Positions 39,139 through 50,692 of a DNA stretch of 64,000 nt are shown here, in pieces. Origin of the DNA: Pseudomonas jinjuensis (GTDB lineage: Bacteria > Pseudomonadota > Gammaproteobacteria > Pseudomonadales > Pseudomonadaceae); contig NZ_FNIJ01000001.1 in the NCBI RefSeq assembly GCF_900103845.1, forward strand, positions 243,659 through 307,658, written 5' to 3'. The first letter of the stretch is position 1; the number at the start of each line of letters is the position of its first letter. The notes beneath the pieces are model-generated. The model was not told the origin of the DNA and made no database searches. It saw nothing but the letters and a program-made list of their open reading frames with translations. Both the position numbers and the translations under genes were made by a program.

Positions 39139-39633
39139 TCAGGCGTCCCGGCCATGGGCGCTGTCGGCCAGTTGGCCGGCGTCCACGCGGACGAAGATGG
39201 AGTCGCCGATCGCCGTCAGTGTCTCGCCGGCATAGACCTCGCAGATGATCCGGGTCTTGCGCCCGACCTCGCCGTCGGCCCGGGCGCGCAGGGTCAGCGG
39301 CACGCCCATCGGGGTGGGCTTGATGTACTTCACGCCGAGGCTGCCGGTGACGCATTCGATGCGCGGCTGGCTGCCCGGCTCGCGGCCTTCGGCGCGGTAG
39401 TGGCAGGCCATCGCCGTCCAGTTCGAGTGGCAGTCCACCAGCATGGCGATCAGGCCGCCGTAGACCAGCTCCGGCCAGCCGGTGTACTTGGCTTCCGGCA
39501 GGTGCTCGGCCATGACGTGGATGCCGTCCTCATGCCAGTAGCTCTTGATGTGCAGCCCGTGGGGATTGCCGGAGCCGCAGCCGTAGCAGACGCCTTCCGG
39601 AGCGACGATGTCCTGCAGTGAAGCGATTTCCAT
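39139..39633 (-). CDS. PaaI/4HBT hotdog-fold thioesterase
   Basis: A 164-residue hotdog-fold protein of the acyl-CoA thioesterase superfamily. It has the CYGCGSGNPHGLHIKSYW opening typical of one PaaI-like subgroup, a central helix after YGGLIAMLVDCHSNWTAM, and the strand VKYIKPTPMG. The acyl substrate is unknown. The start at 39633 (MEIASLQDIV) avoids an 11-residue extension without similarity. It is separated from cysI by a promoter region and from the small gene at 39779 by 145 bases. Confidence 0.82.
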   Translation of the reverse strand: MEIASLQDIVAPEGVCYGCGSGNPHGLHIKSYWHEDGIHVMAEHLPEAKYTGWPELVYGGLIAMLVDCHSNWTAMACHYRAEGREPGSQPRIECVTGSLGVKYIKPTPMGVPLTLRARADGEVGRKTRIICEVYAGETLTAIGDSIFVRVDAGQLADSAHGRDA

Positions 39634-39778
39634 TGCGCAGCCTTCATCTGTAGCGAAAGACGCCAACTATCGGCCTTTTCGGCGCTTTTGCAAACCGTCC
39701 CGCTCATCCTTGAGGGTTATGGCGGGCTGGTCTTAACTGCAGGTGTGGTCCACCGATAAACAATAACAAGGGGGAAAC

Positions 39779-39889
39779 ATGAGTCAGGAATCCAGCAACA
39801 ACCGCGACAGCGTCGTCGACGCCCGCGCCGCATTCATTCTGATCCTCCTGGCGGTGGCGACCGCCGTCTTCTGGGTCAGCCACCAGTAG
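39779..39889 (+). CDS. 36-residue single-pass membrane miniprotein
   Basis: ATG at 39779 is preceded by an excellent ribosome site (AAGGGGGAAAC), and the frame ends at TAG 39887-39889, followed ten bases later by a textbook terminator. The peptide has a polar N-terminus (MSQESSNNRDSVVDARA) and one membrane helix (about 19-33, FILILLAVATAVFWV) ending SHQ. A possible promoter, TTGAGG-17-TTAACT, lies about 50 bases upstream. Its function is unknown; monocistronic control argues it is real. Confidence 0.75.
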   Translation: MSQESSNNRDSVVDARAAFILILLAVATAVFWVSHQ

Positions 39890-39899
39890 CAGCAGCCAC

Positions 39900-39928
39900 G
39901 AGCCCCGCGAGGGGCTCTTCGTCTTTTC
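39900..39928 (+). terminator. Rho-independent terminator of the miniprotein gene
   Basis: GAGCCCC (39900-39906) pairs with GGGGCTC (39911-39917) around GCGA, followed by TTCGTCTTTT. Confidence 0.8.
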
Positions 39929-39933
39929 CCTGG

Positions 39934-40161
39934 TTACAGGCCGCTCGCCTTCAGCACCAGCTGCACCACCCCGTACAGCACCAGCACGAACACCAGCGTG
40001 AACAGCACGCCCAGCGCGATGAAGTGGCTGGCCTTGCCATGGCTGAAGTCGCGCGCGCGGTTCTTCCCGCTCTGCACGCCGAAGGCGGCGGCCACCACGC
40101 TGTGCAGCATCTGCCAGAAGCTTGGCGGTTTTTTCTGCGGTTCGTCGTTCATCGTTGCCAC
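39934..40161 (-). CDS. DUF2970 small membrane protein
   Basis: About 75 residues, with the DUF2970 pattern: FWQMLHSVVAAAFGVQSGKNRARDF, then SHGKASHFIALGVLFTLVFVLVLYGVVQLVLK containing one membrane helix. The function is unknown; the family is widespread in beta- and gammaproteobacteria. AAAAGGAG at 40170-40177 fits the GTG at 40161 (VATMNDEPQ) better than the ATG at 40188, which would lie upstream of that site. MNDEPQ at 40152 is a second alternative. Confidence 0.8.
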   Translation of the reverse strand: MATMNDEPQKKPPSFWQMLHSVVAAAFGVQSGKNRARDFSHGKASHFIALGVLFTLVFVLVLYGVVQLVLKASGL

Positions 40162-40224
40162 TGGTTTCTCCTTTTTATCCGTGGTCATTCAATTGTAGGG
40201 GGCATCCTCGCGATAGCTCGGTCG

Positions 40225-40250
40225 GTCGCGGGCATGGCCCGCTCCTACAG
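40225..40250. repeat. REP half-element (GCGGGCATGGCCCGCTCCTACAG family)
   Basis: GCGGGC-AT-GGCCCGC-like palindrome followed by TCCTACAG. Related sequences lie at 36562-36580 and 41946-41973. It overlaps the last bases of the MATE gene and supplies its TAG stop. Confidence 0.65.
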
Positions 40251-41570
40251 TTCGATCTGCGTCCACTGCCGCTTCTGCCACATTACCGCGAAGATCGCCG
40301 AGGCCAGCCCGCGCTGGATGATCTGCATACTCCAGATCGCCAGCAGTCCGCCGCCCAGCACCGGGCCGACCAGGTAGGCCAGCGGCAGGAAGAACAGCCA
40401 CTGGTTGCCCAGGCTCACCGCCATCACCGTGCGCGTGGCGCCGGCGCCGAGCAGGGCCTGGGTGAGCACCAGGGCGGTGGCGTCGATGACCATGCCGATG
40501 CCGGTGATCGTCAGTGGCAGGCGGCCCAGTTCGATCAGCGTGGGGTCGCGCATGAACAGCTGCAGGATCGCCTCCGGGAACAGCCAGAACGGCGTGCCGA
40601 GCAGCGCCAGTCCGCAGGCGGCGACCTTCACCACATCCCAGCCCCAGCGGTGTGCGGCGTCGAAGTCGCCTTCGCCCATGCTCTGGCTGACCAGGGTGGT
40701 CGCCGCCATGCCCAGGCCGATGCCGGGCAGGATCAGGAACAGCGCGAGGTTGATCAGCACATGGGCCACCGCCAGCTCGCGGGTGCCGACCTGGCCGATG
40801 ATCCAGAACAGCAGGGTGATGCCGGCGGCGAAGAAGAACTGCTGCAGCGAGTTGGGCAGCGACAGCCGCAGCATGGTGCGCACCTCGCGCTCGCACGGGC
40901 GGCGGGCGAGGAAGCCGCGGTGGCGGGCGTCGCGCCAGGTCAGCGAGGCGTAGGTCAGCGAGCCGAGGTACAGCGCCAGGGTGGTGCCGAAACCGCTGCC
41001 CACTGCGCCCATGCGCGGCAGGCTGAACAGGCCGTGGATCAGCGAGTAGCTGATCAGCGCGTTGGCCAGGTGCATCACCACCAGGGTGCGCATGTACATG
41101 CCGGAGCGGCGGGTGCCGTTCCAGTAGCCGCGGAAGGAGAAGTTCAGGCCGACGGCGAGCACCGACAGCGAGCGCAGCTCGAAATAGGGCGTGGCGACGG
41201 CCAGCACCTCGGGATCGTCGGTCAGGCTGCGCACGATGGGATCGGCCAGCAGCAGGCAGAGCAGGGTGACCGGCAGGGAGATGCCGAGGGCAACGAGGAT
41301 TCCGCAGTTCAGCGGGTCGGCCAGTTCGCCGTTGCGTCCCTCGCCACGCCGCCGCGCCACCAGCGCCTGCACGCCGGCGCCCAGCCCCATGACCAGCGAG
41401 ATGGCGACGAAATTGGCGTAGCTGCCGATACCCACCCCGGCCAGGGATTTCTCGCCGAGGTGCCCGACCATGGCGGCATCCACCAGGTTGAGCAGGCTCT
41501 GGCTGAGCATCCCGCCGATGATCGGCAAACCGAGGCCGAGAATGTTCTGAAGACGCTGGCGCTCGAGCAT
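40245..41570 (-). CDS. MATE-family multidrug/cation exporter
   Basis: A 441-residue inner-membrane protein with about 12 helices in two halves. The N-half opens with GLPIIGGMLSQSLLNLVDAAMVGHLGEKSLAGVGIG, the typical MATE entry segment, and the C-half has LPNSLQQFFFAAGITLLFWIIGQVGTRELAVAHV. It probably exchanges Na+ or H+ for cationic compounds; substrates are unknown. The last four residues (QIEL) and the TAG stop lie where the chromosome runs into a REP element, so the native C-terminus may have been trimmed or extended. Confidence 0.9.
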   Translation of the reverse strand: MLERQRLQNILGLGLPIIGGMLSQSLLNLVDAAMVGHLGEKSLAGVGIGSYANFVAISLVMGLGAGVQALVARRRGEGRNGELADPLNCGILVALGISLPVTLLCLLLADPIVRSLTDDPEVLAVATPYFELRSLSVLAVGLNFSFRGYWNGTRRSGMYMRTLVVMHLANALISYSLIHGLFSLPRMGAVGSGFGTTLALYLGSLTYASLTWRDARHRGFLARRPCEREVRTMLRLSLPNSLQQFFFAAGITLLFWIIGQVGTRELAVAHVLINLALFLILPGIGLGMAATTLVSQSMGEGDFDAAHRWGWDVVKVAACGLALLGTPFWLFPEAILQLFMRDPTLIELGRLPLTITGIGMVIDATALVLTQALLGAGATRTVMAVSLGNQWLFFLPLAYLVGPVLGGGLLAIWSMQIIQRGLASAIFAVMWQKRQWTQIEL

Positions 41571-41732
41571 GATGTCCCTGCTGCTTGGTCGTCAGTGGTC
41601 CGGCGATTGTTCTCGATGCGCGGGGCAGCATGCCGGTCGCTGCGCGCCTGCAGGAAAGACTAGCCCAAGGCCTCCTCGACTGCCCGGCGTGAGGCATGGG
41701 TGGCGAACGGTGAGGAGTCGTGTTGCAGATGC

Positions 41733-41815
41733 AGGGCGAATGAAGCGGAACGCTTCATCCGCCGGCAAGGCCGCGCCGATGGGGTGGCGGATAACGCTGG
41801 CGCGTTATGCGCCCT
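41733..41815. repeat. Foldback element with AGGGCG ends and two internal hairpins
   Basis: The 432-base gap 41571-42003 has no gene and is largely foldback DNA. This part has ends AGGGCGAAT / ATGCGCCCT and two internal hairpins, TGAAGCG-GAA-CGCTTCA and ATAACGC-TGG-CGCGTTAT. CCTAC-type sequence (CCCTAC) follows the right end. Confidence 0.7.
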
Positions 41816-41843
41816 ACCTGGACATTCCAGCGAAACCGCCTAG

Positions 41844-41926
41844 AGCCAGCTTGCTGGCGAACCGGGTTTTCCCTCAATGCTGGCGTGGAAGGCGAGCACG
41901 GCAATCGCCAGCAAGCTGGCTCCTAC
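41844..41926. repeat. REPIN doublet (AGCCAGCTTGCTGGCGA family)
   Basis: A 17-bp motif at 41844-41860 recurs as its exact reverse complement at 41905-41921, followed by CCTAC. Each arm is itself palindromic (CCAGC-TT-GCTGG). The spacer is 44 bases. Confidence 0.8.
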
Positions 41927-41945
41927 AGGTCGAGGCAGGGACTGA

Positions 41946-41973
41946 CCTGTAGAAGCCGGGCCATGCCCGCGAC
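41946..41973. repeat. REP half-element, third family in the same gap
   Basis: CCTGTAGAAGCCGGGCCATGCCCGCGAC is the reverse-oriented relative of the element at 40225-40250, with a short GGGC-CAT-GCCC hairpin. Confidence 0.6.
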
Positions 41974-42003
41974 ATCCGCAGGATGGGGCGGGACGCAGGA
42001 GCG

Positions 42004-42393
42004 TCAGGCCTGCGCTTCCTCGCCTTCTTCCCAGTCGAAGAAGTTGTGCCAGCAATCGCTCAGCGGGCCGATCTCGTGGTTCTTGCACCACGGCTGGGCG
42101 TCCATCCACTGGCGGGTCTTTTCGCGGTCCTCTTCGGTCATGCTGCCGACGCCGGCCTGGCACAGGTAGCCGGTGATTTCCGACTCGTCCGGGTTGCCGC
42201 CACCGCCGAAGACCCAGCCCTGGGCCTCGACGAAGTCGATCAACTGGTCCAGCGCACCGTCGAGATCGGTGGTGGCGCTGTCGTAGGTCAGTTCGAAGGT
42301 GAAGCCGAATTCCTGGAATTCGTCCAGGCGCAGTTTCTTGCGCAGGCGGCGCTTGCGCGGTTTTTCCATCTGTTCGGGGGTGAGGAATTTCAT
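42004..42393 (-). CDS. yggL: YggL family 50S ribosome-binding protein
   Basis: A 129-residue protein. The YggL/DUF469 signature is KPRKRRLRKKLRLDEFQEFGFTF, followed by an acidic C-terminal part ending WHNFFDWEEGEEAQA. E. coli YggL binds the large ribosomal subunit. AGGAGC seven bases before the ATG at 42393 supports the start. It sits 17 bases after metH and is probably in the same transcript. A frame open further upstream on the same strand is the shadow of metH. Confidence 0.88.
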   Translation of the reverse strand: MKFLTPEQMEKPRKRRLRKKLRLDEFQEFGFTFELTYDSATTDLDGALDQLIDFVEAQGWVFGGGGNPDESEITGYLCQAGVGSMTEEDREKTRQWMDAQPWCKNHEIGPLSDCWHNFFDWEEGEEAQA

Positions 42394-42410
42394 TATCGAG
42401 CTCCTGGGAA

Positions 42411-46103
<3,693 letters not shown>

Positions 46104-46146
46104 GGGGAACTACCTGGATTCTTCTGGGTGTGGCAACGGAGCGCAG

Positions 46147-46169
46147 ATCATAGCAAACCTGCATGGTTT
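46147..46169 (-). promoter_or_regulatory. Possible metH promoter -10 with adjoining palindrome
   Basis: On the minus strand TATGAT (46147-46152) is a good -10. The spacer region contains the palindrome AAACC-TGCAT-GGTTT (46155-46169). The -35 region is poor, which suggests an activator. The palindrome does not match the MetR consensus. Confidence 0.4.
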
Positions 46170-46282
46170 TTTAGCGGCGGAGCGGTTTGCATGAATTTGG
46201 CTCATGTTGAGTTCGGCGCCGTTTTGGCCGGATGGGTGTCGGAGTGGCTAGAATCAGCCTTTCATGCTGGTTGGAGATTTTC

Positions 46283-48571
46283 ATGTTGCTGCGCGCCGCT
46301 GCCGCGATGTCTGCCTTTTTCATGCTGTTCGCCGCATCTTCCGCGGCCCGCGAAGTCTCCTACAGCAAGGATGTGCAGCCGATCTTCACCGCCAAGTGCG
46401 TGGCCTGCCACGCCTGCTACGACTCGCCCTGCCAGCTCAACCTGAGCGCCGCCGAAGGCGCCCGGCGTGGCGCGAACAGCCTGCCGGTGTATGACGGCGC
46501 ACGGACGAAGGCGCAGGAAACCACCCGGTTGTTCCTCGACGCCCACGGCACCGATGCCTGGCGGCGCAAGGAATTCTGGTCGGTGCTGGATGGCCGCGAC
46601 GGGCAGGCGGCGCTGATGGCGCGGATGATCGACCTGGGCCGCGCGCATCCGCTGGAGCCCAACGCGAAGATTCCCGAGGGGCTCGACCTGTCGATCGGCC
46701 GCAGCAACCAGTGCCCGACGCCGGACGGCATCGACGAGTTCGTCAGGAAGAACCCGCGGGTCGGCATGCCGTTCGCCGTCAGCGGCCTCACCGAGCAGGA
46801 ATACGCGACCCTCACTCAGTGGCTGGCGCAGGGCGCGCCGGTGGACGAGCAGCCGCTGCAGCCGAGTGCCGCGGAGGCGTTGCAGGTCGCCGAGTGGGAA
46901 GCCTTCCTCAACCGGCCGGGCGCCCGCGAGGGGCTGGTGTCGCGCTGGCTGTACGAGCACCTGTTCCTGGCGCACCTGTACTTCGCCGAAGGGGGAGAGC
47001 CGGGGCACTTCTTCCAGTTGGTGCGCTCGCGCACGCCCAGCGGCCAGCCGATCGATCCCATCGCCACGCGCCGGCCCAACGACGACCCGGGCAGCACCTT
47101 CTATTACCGCCTGTGGCCGATCCAGGGCGTGATCGTGCACAAGACCCACATCACCTATCCGCTCAGCCAGGCGAAGCTCGAACGCACCCGGCAGTTGTTC
47201 CTCGGCGGCGACTGGAACACCGACAGGGTGCCGGGCTACGGCCTGCAGCATCGTGCCAACCCGTTCGAGACCTTCGCCGCGATCCCGGCGCGGGCGCGCT
47301 ACCAGTTCATGCTGGACAACGCCGAATACTTCGTCCGCACCTTCATCCGCGGGCCGGTCTGCCGCGGGCAGATCGCCACCGACGTGATCCGCGACAACTT
47401 CTGGACCTTCTTCCAGGACCCGCAGCACGACCTCTACGTCACCGACCCGGAATATCGCGCCAGGGTCACGCCGCTGCTGGCGCTGCCGGGGCAGATCGAC
47501 GAGATGGGCAGCATGCTGGCGCAGTGGACCACCTACCGCGACAAGCGCAACGACTACGAGGAACTGCGCCTGGACGCCTACGAGGATGCGCCGGCGCCGA
47601 CCTGGGCGGACATCTGGAGCGGCAACGACAACGCGCTGCTGAGCATCTTCCGCCAGTACGACAGCGCCTCGGTGCGCAAGGGCCTGATCGGCGGCGTGCC
47701 GCAGACCATGTGGTGGATGGACTACCCGCTGCTGGAGCGGACCTACTACGGGCTGGTGGTCAATTTCGACGTCTACGGCAACGTTTCCCACCAGGCGCAG
47801 ACGCGGCTGTACTTCGACCTGATCCGCAACGGCGCCGAACAGAACTTCCTGCGCCTGATGCCGGTGGCGGCGCGCCAGCCGCTGCTGGACGACTGGTACC
47901 AGCGCAGCGCCAGGCTGAAGATGTGGATGGACTACCAGAAGCTGGACAACGATGCGCCGACCGGTCTGTTCCTGCCGGAGAAGGGCGCCAAGGATGCCTT
48001 TGCCCGGCAGGTGCTCAAGCGTTATGCCGGCCTCGATGCCCGGCCCGACCCGATCAACCTGTGCCAGGGTGGCGACTGCTATCGCCCGGACGTGGCGCGG
48101 CCGCTGCAGGAGGCCGAGCAGGCCTTCAGCCGACTGGTCAGCCGACCCGCTGCGGGGCTGAAGGTCATCGACTTTTTCCCCGAGGCGACCGTGCTGCGCG
48201 TCGAGCTGCCCGGCGGCAAGCGCGAGGTCTACACGGCGCTGCGCAACCGCGCGCACAGCAACGTGGCCTTCATGATGGGCGAATCGCTGCGCTACCAGTC
48301 GGGGCTGGACACCCTGACCATCTATCCGGGCGTGCTCTCCAGCTATCCGAACTTCATGTTCGACCTGAAGGCGGGGGAGGCGGGCGCGTTCGTTTCCGCG
48401 CTGGAGCAGGTGAGGGAACAGGCCGATTTCGACCGGGTGGTGGAGCGCTGGGGGATTCGCCGCAGCCATCCGCAATTCTGGTTCTATTTCCATGACCTGG
48501 ATGCCTACCTGCGCGAGACCGAGCCGGTGGAGGCGGGCGTGCTGGATATGAACCGCTACGAGAATCTCTGA
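46283..48571 (+). CDS. cti: Fatty acid cis/trans isomerase, periplasmic c-type cytochrome
   Basis: A 762-residue protein that converts cis to trans unsaturated fatty acids in membrane lipids, stiffening the membrane under solvent or heat stress. A signal peptide covers about residues 1-22. The covalent heme motif CVACH is at 39-43, followed by ACYDSPC. The rest matches the Cti family (PICRGQIATDVIRDNFWTFF-like segment near the middle). TTGGAG six bases before ATG 46283 supports this start over the 17-residue longer form. Confidence 0.95.
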   Translation: MLLRAAAAMSAFFMLFAASSAAREVSYSKDVQPIFTAKCVACHACYDSPCQLNLSAAEGARRGANSLPVYDGARTKAQETTRLFLDAHGTDAWRRKEFWSVLDGRDGQAALMARMIDLGRAHPLEPNAKIPEGLDLSIGRSNQCPTPDGIDEFVRKNPRVGMPFAVSGLTEQEYATLTQWLAQGAPVDEQPLQPSAAEALQVAEWEAFLNRPGAREGLVSRWLYEHLFLAHLYFAEGGEPGHFFQLVRSRTPSGQPIDPIATRRPNDDPGSTFYYRLWPIQGVIVHKTHITYPLSQAKLERTRQLFLGGDWNTDRVPGYGLQHRANPFETFAAIPARARYQFMLDNAEYFVRTFIRGPVCRGQIATDVIRDNFWTFFQDPQHDLYVTDPEYRARVTPLLALPGQIDEMGSMLAQWTTYRDKRNDYEELRLDAYEDAPAPTWADIWSGNDNALLSIFRQYDSASVRKGLIGGVPQTMWWMDYPLLERTYYGLVVNFDVYGNVSHQAQTRLYFDLIRNGAEQNFLRLMPVAARQPLLDDWYQRSARLKMWMDYQKLDNDAPTGLFLPEKGAKDAFARQVLKRYAGLDARPDPINLCQGGDCYRPDVARPLQEAEQAFSRLVSRPAAGLKVIDFFPEATVLRVELPGGKREVYTALRNRAHSNVAFMMGESLRYQSGLDTLTIYPGVLSSYPNFMFDLKAGEAGAFVSALEQVREQADFDRVVERWGIRRSHPQFWFYFHDLDAYLRETEPVEAGVLDMNRYENL

Positions 48572-48585
48572 CGGCGGCAACGCTA

Positions 48586-48663
48586 CGTAGGATGGCGTGG
48601 AGCGCAGCGATACCCATCACCCGCCGGGACAGCATGGGTATCGCAAGCTCCACCCATCCTACG
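48586..48663. repeat. 78-bp foldback element (CGTAGGATGG ends)
   Basis: CGTAGGATGG / CCATCCTACG ends enclose GTGGAGC / GCTCCAC and GCGATACCCAT / ATGGGTATCGC, which together form one long hairpin. It sits 14 bases after the cti stop. Confidence 0.85.
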
Positions 48664-48767
48664 ATTGTGGCCCGTGGCTACTTGCGAACTATTCCTACCA
48701 AAATGCTAGGGCTTTATCCGGGATGGTCTGATGACGTAAACTGGCCGCACGTTTGCGAGGAGTTGCC

Positions 48768-49352
48768 ATGAGCGCCATCACCATTACCGAAGCTGCCCAG
48801 GACTATCTGGCCGAGCTGCTGTCGAAGCAGGACACCCCTGGCATCGGCATTCGCATCTTCATCACCCAGCCGGGCACCCAGTACGCGGAAACCTGCATCG
48901 CCTACTGCAAGCCGGGCGAGCAGAAGCCGGAAGACACCCCGGTCGGCCTGAAGGCTTTCACCGCCTGGATCGACGGCATCAGCGAGCCGTTCCTGGAAGA
49001 CGCCATAGTCGACTACGCCACCGACCGCATGGGCGGCCAGCTGACCATCAAGGCGCCGAACGCCAAGGTGCCGATGGTCAACGAAGACAGCCCGATCACC
49101 GAGCGCATCAACTACTACCTGCAGACCGAGATCAACCCCGGTCTGGCCAGCCACGGCGGGCAGGTGAGCCTGGTCGACGTGGTCGAGGACAACATCGCCG
49201 TGCTGCGTTTCGGCGGCGGCTGCCAGGGCTGCGGGGCGGTCGAGCTGACCCTCAAGGATGGCGTCGAGAAGACCCTGAAGGAGCGCATCCCGGAGCTGAA
49301 CGGCGTGCGCGACGTCACCGACCACAGCAACAAGGAAAACGCCTACTACTGA
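48768..49352 (+). CDS. nfuA: Fe-S biogenesis protein NfuA
   Basis: A 194-residue Fe-S carrier with an N-terminal degenerate A-type (IscA-like) domain and a C-terminal NifU-like domain. The cluster-binding motif is GGGCQGCG with Cys152 and Cys155. It assembles and delivers [4Fe-4S] clusters, especially under oxidative stress or iron shortage. GAGGAG before ATG 48768 decides the start. A weak inverted repeat CCTA-CCAAAATG-CTAGG lies about 65 bases upstream and could be an IscR-type site. Confidence 0.96.
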   Translation: MSAITITEAAQDYLAELLSKQDTPGIGIRIFITQPGTQYAETCIAYCKPGEQKPEDTPVGLKAFTAWIDGISEPFLEDAIVDYATDRMGGQLTIKAPNAKVPMVNEDSPITERINYYLQTEINPGLASHGGQVSLVDVVEDNIAVLRFGGGCQGCGAVELTLKDGVEKTLKERIPELNGVRDVTDHSNKENAYY

Positions 49353-49365
49353 GGCGGGCTTCCAC

Positions 49366-49395
49366 GAAAAAGGCGACCTTCGGGTCGCCTTTTTC
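49366..49395 (+). terminator. Bidirectional Rho-independent terminator of nfuA
   Basis: A 13-bp stem GAAAAAGGCGACC / GGTCGCCTTTTTC with a TTCG tetraloop. It serves nfuA on the plus strand and the DUF1272 gene on the minus strand. Confidence 0.93.
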
Positions 49396-49413
49396 ATGTC
49401 TGCGGGGTGGCCG

Positions 49414-49659
49414 TCAGGCGCCCTGGTAGCCGATCGGCTTGAGCACCCGTTTGGTCGATGCGGGATTGCGCACCAGGGCATCGCCAGTGCGACGCGGCCG
49501 GGCCAGCAGTTCGCCGCCGCAATTCGGGCAGCGTCCGCTCAACAGGGTGGTGGCGCAATCCCGGCAGAAAGTGCATTCGAACGAGCAGATCAGCGCATCG
49601 GGGCTGTCGCCCGGCAGGTCACGGTCGCAGCATTCGCAGTTCGGGCGTAGTTCCAGCAT
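49414..49659 (-). CDS. DUF1272 cysteine-rich small protein
   Basis: An 81-residue protein with many cysteines: CECCDRDL, CSFECTFCRDC and CPNCGGEL, i.e. a probable double zinc ribbon matching DUF1272. The C-terminal 30 residues (ARPRRTGDALVRNPASTKR) are basic and probably disordered. AAGGAGCC is a strong ribosome site. The function is unknown; the layout suggests a nucleic-acid or protein adaptor. Confidence 0.85.
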   Translation of the reverse strand: MLELRPNCECCDRDLPGDSPDALICSFECTFCRDCATTLLSGRCPNCGGELLARPRRTGDALVRNPASTKRVLKPIGYQGA

Positions 49660-49702
49660 CGCGGGCTCCTTGCATCGTTGCGGATCGTTTCAGTCTAGGA
49701 AA

Positions 49703-49729
49703 CGACAAGCCCGGCATGTGGCCGGGCTT
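49703..49729 (-). terminator. Terminator after the 89-residue hypothetical gene
   Basis: On the minus strand AAGCCCGGC pairs with GCCGGGCTT around CACAT, followed by GTCGTTTCC. It lies 19 bases after the stop at 49748. Confidence 0.6.
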
Positions 49730-49747
49730 CGCTGGAACGGGCAACGA

Positions 49748-50017
49748 TCAATCCGGCATGCGCCAGTCCTGCAGCTGGTATCCCTCGCGGTTCAGCTCGT
49801 CGCGCGCCTGGGCCAGCAGGCCGGCGAGTCGTTCCGGGTCCGAGTAGGCGGCGCGGGGGATGCGGGTCAGCCCCAGCAGTCGGGTTCCGGTGCGATCCAC
49901 GACGGACAGGTCGAGGCTGCGGTCACCTGCTTCGTCCACCCAGGTGATGCAGTTGAAGGGTTGAAAGGCTCGTCCGGTGATCAGCAGAGCCTCGTTGAAA
50001 CGTAGGGTCGCGTTCAT
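49748..50017 (-). CDS. Conserved hypothetical protein, 89 residues
   Basis: A small soluble protein starting MNATLRFNEALLITGRAFQPFNCITWVDE. It alternates hydrophobic and polar residues in a way that suggests a small beta-sheet domain followed by a helix (DPERLAGLLAQARDELNREGY). I do not recognise the family. The 89-residue form from ATG 50017 has AGAGAGAC upstream. A longer form from 50068 would add 17 residues. Confidence 0.65.
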   Translation of the reverse strand: MNATLRFNEALLITGRAFQPFNCITWVDEAGDRSLDLSVVDRTGTRLLGLTRIPRAAYSDPERLAGLLAQARDELNREGYQLQDWRMPD

Positions 50018-50398
50018 GGGGTGTGTCTCTCTGCGGTTGTCCATTACTGAAGACTGGCGTGGCGCCATTGCGTTCGTTCACGCAATTGATGTTTTCAGAG
50101 CCGAAGAAAGTCACAACAGGAGTCGCGTTTACGAAAATCCCTGTCGCTCTGCGACGAACGGAGCGATCAGGCACATGCCGGGCGCGGTCCCTGAACGAGA
50201 GGGCGGAAGAAGAGGAGCTGGTGGGGAAAAACGAAGCGAATCGGCGGGCGTTTAAAGAACCATCATAACGGCTAATCGACCTGCGTCCATCCTATTCTAG
50301 AAATAGTCTGCATGATCGCGAAAATTCATCTGTTTTTCCTTGAATTTTCATCTTCACGAGCGAGTCTAAAAACAGGGAGACCGCAAATGGAGGTGGAA
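50018..50398. other. Gene-free stretch between two divergent small genes
   Basis: No convincing gene is seen in these 381 bases; short open frames lack ribosome sites. The right half (50270-50385) is AT-richer and contains an imperfect palindrome CTATT-CTAGA-AATAG (50292-50306). It is a plausible promoter region for the 42-residue gene that follows. Confidence 0.4.
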
Positions 50399-50527
50399 AT
50401 GTCCCGTCACCGCAAACCGCTGACCCCGCAAGAACTCGACGAACTTCAGGAGCGCACCGGTCCCGCCGCGGATCTGGATTTCTACGAGCGCCGCGAAGTG
50501 CAGAAGAGCCGTCACAAACTCCGCTGA
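50399..50527 (+). CDS. 42-residue charged miniprotein
   Basis: ATG at 50399 sits four bases after GGAGGTGG, an almost perfect ribosome site. The peptide MSRHRKPLTPQELDELQERT... is highly charged, with an amphipathic helix LTPQELDELQERT and an Arg/Lys-rich end. There are no cysteines or membrane segments. The frame is open 29 residues further upstream, but without a ribosome site. The function is unknown. Confidence 0.6.
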   Translation: MSRHRKPLTPQELDELQERTGPAADLDFYERREVQKSRHKLR

Positions 50528-50633
50528 TCCGAGGCATGACCGCCCGCCGCTGGCGACGTAGACGCGACGCCGCGGTGGGCGATTGGCGCAATCGATGAGA
50601 TGCGCATTTCATATTGAGATAATTGTTTTGCCG

Positions 50634-50649
50634 TGAGACTCATGTCTCA
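50634..50649. promoter_or_regulatory. Candidate operator of the SnoaL-TetR pair
   Basis: TGAGAC-TCAT-GTCTCA is a perfect 6-bp inverted repeat 43 bases upstream of the SnoaL-like start, the expected place for autoregulation by the TetR-type repressor in the same operon. Confidence 0.5.
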
Positions 50650-50692
50650 TTAGATTCTCTGGTAGCCATTCTTGCTGCCGGAGGGTCGGACC

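Noticed and set aside
41571-42003. CRISPR array or tandem repeat locus
   Set aside because: The repeats are inverted and of three unrelated kinds, without uniform direct repeats and spacers or any cas gene.
46104-46282. Cobalamin riboswitch for metH
   Set aside because: No B12-box-like GCCACTG or long leader structure is present in the 179-base gap.
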